Shown: in pieces, positions 41,535 to 48,343 of the stretch
Position numbering within the stretch: the stretch's first letter is position 1
How the letters are laid out: each line of letters begins with the position of its first letter
DNA from: DASZTV01 sp035550655
GTDB taxonomy: Bacteria > Actinomycetota > Actinomycetes > JAFAQI01
DNA: 64,000 nucleotides
Assembly (NCBI GenBank): GCA_035550655.1
Contig: DASZOU010000025.1
Span: 1-64,000 of the forward strand
Direction of reading: 5' to 3'
Notes under the pieces: model-generated
The model's input: only the letters and a program-made list of their open reading frames with translations
The model's database searches: none
What the model was told of the DNA's origin: nothing
Program-made: the position numbers and the translations under genes

Positions 41535-42755
41535 TCAGGCGCCGGGCCCACCGCTTGGACCCGTGGGCATGTCGATGGCGTCGAGGAGACGTTCGGCAGC
41601 AGACCCGGACTTGTGTTCGTGGAGGACGTCGAGCAGCCACGCCCGCCGCTCGCGCCATGCCCGCTCGGTGCCGGTCAGCTCCGCGTCGATGGCTGCGGTC
41701 AGCTCGTCGATCGTGGTCGACAGCGGCCCGGGCAGCCAGCGGTCAACCGGCAACAGCAGCATGTGGCCGTGCCGGGCGAGATCGGCGTAGTCCGGGCAGT
41801 GGATCCAGATCGGGCGGTCGAGCAGCAAGTAGTCGCACCAGGTCGAGGAGAAGTCGGTGATCAAGCCGTCGCTCGCAGCAAGCAGCCTTGCCACCGACAC
41901 GGGGTGGTCGGCGTCGTCGGCGAGGATGCGAATGTTCTCGGTGCTCACCAGGTCGGGTTGCGGCGGTGCGAGCGGATGCGCCTTGAGCACCAGCAGCAGG
42001 TTCCGCTGCGCGAGCCAGCCGTCGATCGCAGCGAGGTCGGACGCGGTCGGAGCGGGAGGACCGCTGCGTTGGTCCGGCCACATGCGGTACGTCGGGAGCC
42101 ACAGCAACACCCGTCGCTCGGCCGGGAGCCCCAGCTCCTGCCGCGCCGCGTCCTTCGACGTCTGAAGCATCAGATCGTTGCGAGGGTCGCCGACCACCAG
42201 CACCTGCTGCGGCGACAACCCGAACTCAGCCGAGCGGAACGCGACGCCCAGGCGTGATGTCGCCGTCGCATAGGTGGAGGCGCATCCGCGGGTGCTGTTC
42301 CAGAGCCCGATGATCTTGGTGAACTCCCCGTGCCACAGGTTCACCATCAGCTGCCGGGGGCTGGGCGGCAGGGCGTACAGCTCATGGGTGAAGAACACAG
42401 CTCCGGCTCGCGCGACCTGCCACATCGCGCCGACGCTGCGGCGTCGCCGGATGATCAGGTCGACGGATCCCCCCAGCTGGACACGGACCCGCTCCGCCTC
42501 GTCGCTCGTTTCGCTGATCACCACGCAGCGCATGCCCCGGCGAGCGACGGCTGGGAGCAGGGCGCGGATGCCGTCGTTCGTCGCGGGCACGCCGTAGAGG
42601 ACCGCTCGACGCCGATCCTTCGGGACGACCGCGCGAAGGGCGCGCAGCGTGAGCACCGCGAAGCGGTTGAACCGCGACAGCGGCGGTTCGGGAGGGGGCG
42701 GGCCGATGGTGGGTGGCCTGGCTGCCGGACTTCGCCACGCCGGGACCTTGGCCAC
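41535..42755 (-). CDS. TagB/TagF-like (CDP-glycerol glycerophosphotransferase family) protein
   Basis: A 406 aa protein of the glycerophosphotransferase family that builds teichoic-acid-type polymers. Conserved sites are NLWHGEFTKIIG with the catalytic His, LLWLPTYRMWPDQ, LVLKAHPLAPPQ and LITDFSSTWCDYLLLDRPI. In known members these bind the CDP-polyol and carry catalysis. It may add glycerol or ribitol phosphate, or another phosphodiester-linked group, to the glycan; some family members are glycosyltransferases instead. There is no TagD (CDP-glycerol synthesis) gene in the window. The GTG at 42755 follows TACAGT by exactly 6 nt with no Shine-Dalgarno site. Confidence 0.8.
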   Translation of the reverse strand: MAKVPAWRSPAARPPTIGPPPPEPPLSRFNRFAVLTLRALRAVVPKDRRRAVLYGVPATNDGIRALLPAVARRGMRCVVISETSDEAERVRVQLGGSVDLIIRRRRSVGAMWQVARAGAVFFTHELYALPPSPRQLMVNLWHGEFTKIIGLWNSTRGCASTYATATSRLGVAFRSAEFGLSPQQVLVVGDPRNDLMLQTSKDAARQELGLPAERRVLLWLPTYRMWPDQRSGPPAPTASDLAAIDGWLAQRNLLLVLKAHPLAPPQPDLVSTENIRILADDADHPVSVARLLAASDGLITDFSSTWCDYLLLDRPIWIHCPDYADLARHGHMLLLPVDRWLPGPLSTTIDELTAAIDAELTGTERAWRERRAWLLDVLHEHKSGSAAERLLDAIDMPTGPSGGPGA

Positions 42756-42761
42756 GCGAAG

Positions 42762-42767
42762 ACTGTA
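42762..42767 (-). promoter_or_regulatory. Candidate -10 box TACAGT for the TagB-like gene
   Basis: On the minus strand TACAGT ends exactly 6 nt before the GTG at 42755. The flanking DNA is locally AT-rich, in contrast to the genes around it. Confidence 0.5.
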
Positions 42768-42942
42768 ATCGCGTTAATTGCGGCTTACTCCATCCGTGTG
42801 AACTTCGCCCCACCCGTAACCAGCGCTCGCGTAGCGCGTTGACGGGCTAAAGACCAAGGCCCGAACGACCGATGACAACTCCGCGCAATCTGGTACAAAA
42901 TCGACCTTTCGCGCCTGTGCCGTTCCCCCGAAGTGAGGTCCT

Positions 42943-43836
42943 GTGCTCGATAGCACCGCCGGATCAGGCACCGGGCAGGCGCAGGCTCACGGACGTGTCG
43001 CGTTCCGCAAGCGCGCCTTCGACATCCTGGTCGGCGGTTTCCTGTGCCTCATCGCCATCCCGGTGATCGCAGTCCTCGCGGTCGGTGTCGTCCTGTCGCT
43101 GCGGGCGAACCCGTTCTTCGTCCAGCGCCGGCCCGGCCTGCAGGGCCGCGAGCTGACCATCGTCAAGCTGCGGACCCTGCCGACGTCCACCCCGTCCTAC
43201 GCCGACAAGCACAGCCTCGGGCTCGACACGATGAAGCTGCCGTGGCTGTGCTCGCTGTTGCGCCGTTCCCACCTCGACGAGCTGCCGCAGCTGTTCTCGG
43301 TCGTCCTGGGGCACATGAGCCTCGTCGGCCCGCGGCCGGCGCTGCCCGGCCACGTCGAGCCGGTCGCCGAGCAGTACGAGTCCCTACGCCGCAGCGTGCG
43401 GCCCGGCTGCACCGGGCTCTGGCAGCTCAGCGTGGCATCGAGCGACACGGCGACCAGTGCCCCCAACTTCGACCTGTTCTACGTCCGGCACGCATCGACC
43501 CGGTTCGACCTCTGGATCGTGGCGCGGACGGTGGGCTGGATCCTCGGCCTCGTCCCGCCGATCGAGACCTCGGACGTGCCGCTGTGGGTCCTCGGCCCGG
43601 GCCTGCTGGACCGGTCGCTGCTGATCTTCGACCACGGCACCCCGGAACCGGTCGAGGAGCTGCCCGCTGGCTGGCGGCGCCCGGCGGCGGCAGCTGCGCC
43701 TGCCCAGTCGGCGCCTGCGCACACCGAGGCTTTCCGTCCCGTCCTCGAGGTGCCGCCCGCTCGCGAGGAGTTCGCCGACAGCGAGCTGTGGCCGGCCGAT
43801 CGTGACGTGCTGATCGCCGCGGAGGCCGCGGACTGA
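42943..43836 (+). CDS. Second initiating sugar-phosphate transferase (short form)
   Basis: A 297 aa phosphoglycosyltransferase with only the catalytic half. One re-entrant or membrane helix (ILVGGFLCLIAIPVIAVLAV) precedes VKLRTLPTSTPSY, RRSHLDELPQLFSVVLGHM, LVGPRPALPGHVEP and RPGCTGLWQLSVAS. A C-terminal extension of about 70 residues, rich in Ala, Pro and Glu, is unusual. It can start a second glycan or initiate with another sugar than the enzyme at 23145. GTGAGG lies about 5 nt before the GTG. Its stop overlaps the next gene, and the three genes to 45688 form one unit. Confidence 0.9.
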   Translation: MLDSTAGSGTGQAQAHGRVAFRKRAFDILVGGFLCLIAIPVIAVLAVGVVLSLRANPFFVQRRPGLQGRELTIVKLRTLPTSTPSYADKHSLGLDTMKLPWLCSLLRRSHLDELPQLFSVVLGHMSLVGPRPALPGHVEPVAEQYESLRRSVRPGCTGLWQLSVASSDTATSAPNFDLFYVRHASTRFDLWIVARTVGWILGLVPPIETSDVPLWVLGPGLLDRSLLIFDHGTPEPVEELPAGWRRPAAAAAPAQSAPAHTEAFRPVLEVPPAREEFADSELWPADRDVLIAAEAAD

Positions 43837-44807
43837 CGACCCAGCGCCCGGCTGCTGTCGATGTCTGCATCCCCACGCACGACCCTCGCTCGGACCACCT
43901 TGCGGAGCTGTTCGAGTCGCTGCGTCGCCAGGAGCTGACGGACCTCCACGTCGTCGTCGCGGACGACAGTGACGACCCGGCAGCGGCTGAGCTCGCCCGG
44001 CGCCTCGGCGAGGGCACCGTCTCGCGCGTCGCGCACGGCCGGAGCAGCGGGATGGGCGACAACTGGAACCGCGCGGTGGCGCTCGGCTCGTCGCCGTACG
44101 TCCTGCTGCTCGGCCAGGACGATGCGCTGGAGCCGACGGCGCTGTCGGAGCTGTCGGCCGTGCTGGACGCGCATCCCGACGTGGTGGTCGTGGGATGCGG
44201 CCGGACCTTCATGGATGACAGCGGTGCGACGTATACGCCACGGCTGCGGGTCAATGACCGCTCGCGCATCTTCCTCAGCCCCGGCCCGCACCGGCTCGAC
44301 CGCCACGAGCTGACCGCGCTGTGCCTTCGTAACGGCAACCCGTTCGGCGAGCCCTCGGCGGTGCTGTTCCGGCGTTCCGCCTACGAGGCGATCGGCGGCT
44401 ACGACCCGACCTACCGACACATGCTCGACGTCGCCTTCCTGCTCTCGATCGTCGCGCAGGGGGACGCGGTGTACCTGCCGCAGCCGCTGCTGCGCAGACG
44501 GCGGCACCCGGGGTCGCAGACGACCGCCAACATCCGTTCCGCGGCCTCCTCGGAGGAGCGGGTGCGGTTGATCGAGCAGTACGCCGGCGCGGCCGGGTTG
44601 ACCGCTGACGAGGTCGCGCGCTGCACGTCCGCCGCGTTCGTGCACTCTGGGTTCGACCTCGCGCGTGCCGTCCGGCACGGCTGGTCTCCGGCGGCACGCA
44701 CCAACCTGCGACTGCTGCGACAGCTGGCGGGTAGCGGCGCCCGTGTCCGTGATGTGCTGTCCTTGCTCGCCGAGACGGCGACTTCGCGCAACCGGGACCG
44801 GCGATGA
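43833..44807 (+). CDS. GT2 glycosyltransferase, probable CTG start
   Basis: A family-2 glycosyltransferase of 324 aa. VDVCIPTHDPRSDHLAELF, VVVADDSDDPAAAEL, LLLGQDDALEP and the region FGEPSAVLFRRSAYEAIGG span the full domain. No ATG, GTG or TTG exists between the upstream in-frame stop (43803) and the first conserved strand. A CTG at 43833 overlaps the preceding TGA and has GGAGG 7 nt upstream. An ATG at 44052 would delete the first 73 residues, including the nucleotide-binding strands. I therefore favour CTG with coupled translation. The stop overlaps the sulfotransferase ATG. Confidence 0.82.
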   Translation: MTTQRPAAVDVCIPTHDPRSDHLAELFESLRRQELTDLHVVVADDSDDPAAAELARRLGEGTVSRVAHGRSSGMGDNWNRAVALGSSPYVLLLGQDDALEPTALSELSAVLDAHPDVVVVGCGRTFMDDSGATYTPRLRVNDRSRIFLSPGPHRLDRHELTALCLRNGNPFGEPSAVLFRRSAYEAIGGYDPTYRHMLDVAFLLSIVAQGDAVYLPQPLLRRRRHPGSQTTANIRSAASSEERVRLIEQYAGAAGLTADEVARCTSAAFVHSGFDLARAVRHGWSPAARTNLRLLRQLAGSGARVRDVLSLLAETATSRNRDRR

Positions 44808-45688
44808 CCAGTGATGAGCGTGCAGCTGCGCCGCGGCTGCCGTCGTTCCTGTTCATCGGTCCGGACAAGGCCGGCTCGACCTGGCTCGACGCGGTGCTGC
44901 GCACCCACCCGTCCGTCTACATCCCGGCTGCCCGCGACCTCTACTTCTTCGACCGTTACTTCGACCGCGGCCTGCCGTGGTACGCCCGCCACTTCCGCCG
45001 GGCGCGCCCGGAGCAGTCCGTCCTCGCGGAGATCTGCCACGACTACCTGTTCGACCCGCAGGCCGCGCAGCGGATCCGCGACACGCTGCCTGACGTCCGG
45101 CTCATGGTGTGCCTGCGCGAGCCCGTCGCGCGCGCGTTCTCGTCGTACCTGCACATGCGCCGGCACGGCCTCGTCCGCAGCGACTTCGAGACCGCGCTGA
45201 ACGACGTCGCGGAGCTGATCGACAACGGCGCCTACTGGCGGCACCTCGCGCCGTACCTCGAGCTGTTCGGCCGGGACCGCATCTACATCGCGCTCTTCGA
45301 CGACCTCAAGCAGGATCCGCAGGCGTTCATGGACGGGCTGACCGACTGGCTCGGCATCGAGCGGATGACCCTCACCGCCGAGCAGCTCGAGCCGCGCCGC
45401 GAAGCGAGCACCGCGCGAAGCAGACCTGTCGCACTGCTCGTCAAGAGATCGGCACTGCTTGCGCGCGAGCTGCGGCTCGACACGTTGATCGGCGTCGTGA
45501 AGCGGTCGCCTCTGGTGCAACGCGCGCTCTACCGTCCGATGGGCGACGAGCGGCCGTCGCCGTCGCAAGCGGCGGTGCTGCACCTCCATGCTGCGCTCGG
45601 CGATGACCTGGCGCAGCTGGACGCCGCGCTCGGTCTCGACCTGGCCGGTCGGTGGCACTGGCCGGCGCCGCCGCCACGCAGCGACTGA
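44804..45688 (+). CDS. Sulfotransferase (heparan N-sulfotransferase-like)
   Basis: A 294 aa sulfotransferase. The PAPS loop is LFIGPDKAGSTWLDAVLR near residues 16-33, HPSVYIPAARDLYFFDRYF follows, and the 3'-phosphate motif is LMVCLREPVARAFSSYLHM. The D-K-A-G-S-T-W loop and the FFDR motif resemble enzymes that sulfate sugars in glycosaminoglycans. The ATG overlaps the GT2 stop (ATGA), so it is made together with an initiating transferase and a glycosyltransferase. This is the strongest local evidence that a lipid-linked glycan is sulfated in the cytoplasm. The acceptor position is unknown. Confidence 0.9.
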   Translation: MTSDERAAAPRLPSFLFIGPDKAGSTWLDAVLRTHPSVYIPAARDLYFFDRYFDRGLPWYARHFRRARPEQSVLAEICHDYLFDPQAAQRIRDTLPDVRLMVCLREPVARAFSSYLHMRRHGLVRSDFETALNDVAELIDNGAYWRHLAPYLELFGRDRIYIALFDDLKQDPQAFMDGLTDWLGIERMTLTAEQLEPRREASTARSRPVALLVKRSALLARELRLDTLIGVVKRSPLVQRALYRPMGDERPSPSQAAVLHLHAALGDDLAQLDAALGLDLAGRWHWPAPPPRSD

Positions 45689-45694
45689 CGCTGT

Positions 45695-46786
45695 TCAGCG
45701 GGTCGAGTGCGTCGTGACCCAGTCGACGATCTCGGTGCGGAACCGCTCGGCGGTGAAGCGGGCGGCGTTGGCGCGGCAGTCCGCAGCAGCGAGGCCTATC
45801 GCGGCGGCCGTGGCCGCAGCCAGGTCCGCGACGTCGGTGCTGGCCGCCAGCGTCCCGGTGACCCCGTCGAGAATGCTGTCCCTCGTCCCGCCGATCCCGA
45901 CGGCGGCGACCGGCGTGCCGGCGGCCTGCGCCTCCACCGGCACGATGCCGAAGTCCTCGATCGTCGGAAACACCAGCGCCGACGCGTTGGAGTAGAGCGT
46001 CCGCAACTGGGAGTCGGTCGGGCGTTCGATGATCTCGACCGGCACCCGGGCGCGGTCCGCCGCCGCGCGGATCCGCTCGGCTTCGGGGCCCTGTCCCGCG
46101 ATCTTCACCGGCAGGCCGAGCCGGTCGCCGACCTCGATCACCAGGTGGAGGTTCTTGTAGGGCACCCACCGACCGGCACCGAGCAGGTAGTCACGCGTCG
46201 GAACCTCGTCCGTCGCCGCGCCGTAGAAGGAGATGTCGACCGGTGGCGCGATGACCGTCGCCTCGCGCCCCCAGAACCGCCGGATTCGCTCGGCGACCTC
46301 GGTGCTGTTGGCGGCGTACGCCGTGACCCGGCGGACCGCCGACCGGTCGACAGCCCGCAGCAAGGCCCGCGCCGGCGCCAGCACGGGGTTCGCGCCGCGG
46401 CCGTCGAGCTCCGGGGTCCACACGTACCTCGCCGGGCTGTGCACGTAGACGAGCTGTACGCCGTCGCCGGCCAGCCGGTTGGACTGTGCGAACGCGTGAT
46501 GGGAGGTGAGGACCACCTCGTATCGGCCCTGCGGTCGGGTGGTGCGCCATGCGAGTGGCATCAACGGAAGCGTCGCGCCACGCCGCCTGCGCAGGCTTGC
46601 CCGATCGAGCCAGGTGGTGCGGATCGGCCGGCCCCCGGTGTCGACGTGGACGTCCGGCTCGTGGGTGAGGGCGTAGAGATCGGCGGCAGGAAAAGCAGCG
46701 GCGAGCTGCTCGAACGTCTTCACCGAACCGTCGCGCGCGTCGATCCACTCGTGGACGACGGCCACGCGCAGGGCGGCTGCTGCCAT
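45695..46786 (-). CDS. GT4 glycosyltransferase (mannosyl/rhamnosyltransferase-like)
   Basis: A 363 aa GT-B enzyme. The N-domain is VAVVHEWIDARDGSVKTFE, with LVYVHSPARYVWTPELDG in the acceptor region. The donor domain has YLLGAGRWVPYKNLHLVIEV and VFPTIEDFGIVPVEAQAAG. The E-x7-E is written as EDFGIVPVE. This pattern resembles WbaZ-like enzymes. The ATG at 46786 overlaps the rfbC stop by 1 nt (TGATG), which couples it to the rhamnose genes and makes a rhamnosyltransferase role attractive though unproven. It converges on the sulfotransferase gene 6 bp away. Confidence 0.87.
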   Translation of the reverse strand: MAAAALRVAVVHEWIDARDGSVKTFEQLAAAFPAADLYALTHEPDVHVDTGGRPIRTTWLDRASLRRRRGATLPLMPLAWRTTRPQGRYEVVLTSHHAFAQSNRLAGDGVQLVYVHSPARYVWTPELDGRGANPVLAPARALLRAVDRSAVRRVTAYAANSTEVAERIRRFWGREATVIAPPVDISFYGAATDEVPTRDYLLGAGRWVPYKNLHLVIEVGDRLGLPVKIAGQGPEAERIRAAADRARVPVEIIERPTDSQLRTLYSNASALVFPTIEDFGIVPVEAQAAGTPVAAVGIGGTRDSILDGVTGTLAASTDVADLAAATAAAIGLAAADCRANAARFTAERFRTEIVDWVTTHSTR

Positions 46787-47400
46787 CAGCTGGTCAGCGA
46801 GAGGGCGGCGTACCGGTCGAGGCAGGCGGCGTAGGTGGGGAGAGCGCCCGCGGCGGCGGCCTCGGCGAGCGTCGGAGCGGCGCCGTCGCGGTCGGACACG
46901 CTGAGCGGGCCGACCACGTGCTCGTCCCACGGCAGGCCGAGCGCGGGGTCGAGCGGCGATACGGTGTGCTCGCGCTCGGGCGCGTACGTCGCGGAGACCA
47001 AGTAGCTGACGGCGGTCTGGTCGGCCAGTGCGCAGAAGGCGTGCCCGAGACCTTCAGCGATGAAGATCCCCTGCCGGCGCTGGTCGTCGATCACCATCGC
47101 CTCGAACTTCCCGTACGTCGGCGAGTCCAGCCGCAGGTCGACGACGACGTCGAGGATCGCGCCACCCGAGCAGCTGACGTACTTCGCCTGGCCGGGAGGC
47201 ACATCGGCGTAGTGAACCCCGCGCACCACGCCCTTCGCCGACACCGAGTGGTTGGCCTGGACCACCTCGAAGCTGCGCCCGGTGGCAGCGGCGAGCCGGT
47301 CGCCGCGGAACCACTCGAGGAAGATCCCCCGTGGGTCGGCGTGCACCGCAGGCGTGCACAGCCAGGCGCCGTCGATGCCGAGTGCCTCGACCGACATCAT
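46786..47400 (-). CDS. rfbC: dTDP-4-dehydrorhamnose 3,5-epimerase
   Basis: A 204 aa cupin epimerase of the rhamnose pathway, close to the usual RmlC length. Signature parts are VHADPRGIFLEWFRGDRL, QANHSVSAKGVVRGVHY with the catalytic His region, and VSYLVSATYAPEREHTVSP with the active-site Tyr. ISPLDP-type ending SPLDPALGLPW matches RmlC. The ATG at 47400 overlaps the rfbA stop (ATGA). It is the second gene of the rfbA-rfbC-GT4 operon. Confidence 0.95.
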   Translation of the reverse strand: MMSVEALGIDGAWLCTPAVHADPRGIFLEWFRGDRLAAATGRSFEVVQANHSVSAKGVVRGVHYADVPPGQAKYVSCSGGAILDVVVDLRLDSPTYGKFEAMVIDDQRRQGIFIAEGLGHAFCALADQTAVSYLVSATYAPEREHTVSPLDPALGLPWDEHVVGPLSVSDRDGAAPTLAEAAAAGALPTYAACLDRYAALSLTS

Positions 47401-48272
47401 CGGGGGCTCGCGTTCTGGAGCAGCCCGAGCAGGTACTCGCCGTACCCACTGCGCTGCAGCGTCTCGCCGTGTCGCTGCAGCTGCTCGTCGGAGATCCAGC
47501 GGTTGCGCCAGGCGATCTCTTCTGGGCATCCCACCTTCAGGCCCTGGCGCTCCTCGAGCACCCGCACGAACTCCGAGGCCTGCACGAGGCTGGTGAAGGT
47601 GCCCGTGTCCAGCCAGGCGGTGCCGAGCGGCAGCACGCTGACGCTGAGCCGGCCGGCTCGGAGGTAGGTGTTGTTCACCTCGGTGATCTCGAGCTCGCCC
47701 CGCGCGCTCGGCTTCAGGTCGCGCGCGACGTCCACGACATCGGCGCTGTAGAAGTACAGCCCGGGTACGGCGTAGTTGCTCCGCGGTTGCTGCGGCTTCT
47801 CCTCGATGCTCACCGGGCGGCCGGTGTCGTCGAGCTCCACCACGCCGTACTCCGACGGCCGCGCCACCTGGTGGGCGAAGATGTGGCCGCCGTCGACCGT
47901 TGCGTACTTCGCAAGGTTCGAGCCGAGGCCCGCGCCGTAGAAGATGTTGTCGCCGAGCACCAGCGCGACGTTGTCGGCGCCGATGAAGTCCGCACCGATC
48001 ACGAACGCCTGCGCGAGGCCCTCCGGCCGCGGCTGCGGCCGGAAGGTGATGTCGAGCCCCAGCTCCGAACCGTCGCCCAGCAGCCGCCGGAACGGCTCGG
48101 CGTCCTCCGGCGTCGTGATGACCAGGATCTCTCGGATGCCCGCCAGCATCAGCGTCGACAGCGGATAGAAGATCATCGGCTTGTCGTAGACGGGGATGAG
48201 CTGCTTGGAGACAGCGCGGGTCAGCGGCCAGAGGCGTGAGCCCGTCCCGCCGGCGAGAATGATGCCCTTCAT
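47397..48272 (-). CDS. rfbA: Glucose-1-phosphate thymidylyltransferase
   Basis: A 291 aa nucleotidyltransferase that makes dTDP-glucose from dTTP and glucose-1-phosphate. The loop KGIILAGGTGSRLWPLTRA, SKQLIPVYDKPMIFYPLS, LVLGDNIFYGAGL and GTAWLDTGTFTSLVQ are all RmlA signatures. The ATG at 48272 is preceded by TACCGT 8 nt away on the minus strand and lacks a clear ribosome binding site. The gene faces a divergent glycosyltransferase 71 bp away. Confidence 0.96.
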   Translation of the reverse strand: MKGIILAGGTGSRLWPLTRAVSKQLIPVYDKPMIFYPLSTLMLAGIREILVITTPEDAEPFRRLLGDGSELGLDITFRPQPRPEGLAQAFVIGADFIGADNVALVLGDNIFYGAGLGSNLAKYATVDGGHIFAHQVARPSEYGVVELDDTGRPVSIEEKPQQPRSNYAVPGLYFYSADVVDVARDLKPSARGELEITEVNNTYLRAGRLSVSVLPLGTAWLDTGTFTSLVQASEFVRVLEERQGLKVGCPEEIAWRNRWISDEQLQRHGETLQRSGYGEYLLGLLQNASPR

Positions 48273-48280
48273 CGGTGCCG

Positions 48281-48286
48281 ACGGTA
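48281..48286 (-). promoter_or_regulatory. Candidate -10 box TACCGT upstream of rfbA
   Basis: On the minus strand TACCGT ends 8 nt before the rfbA ATG. A transcript would have little or no leader. Confidence 0.35.
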
Positions 48287-48331
48287 ACCGACCTGACGCG
48301 CTGTCCCTTCCTCCGGTCGGCTGCACCTGGC

Positions 48332-48337
48332 GATAAT
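48332..48337 (+). promoter_or_regulatory. Candidate -10 box GATAAT for a leaderless transcript
   Basis: GATAAT, one base from TATAAT, ends exactly 6 nt before the GTG at 48344. There is no Shine-Dalgarno sequence. It is the plus-strand half of a divergent promoter pair with rfbA. Confidence 0.55.
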
Positions 48338-48343
48338 CGTCAG

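Noticed and set aside
44052..44807. Truncated GT2 gene starting at the internal ATG
   Set aside because: The frame upstream encodes the conserved first strands of a GT2 domain back to 43833, so a truncated or frameshifted gene is not needed.
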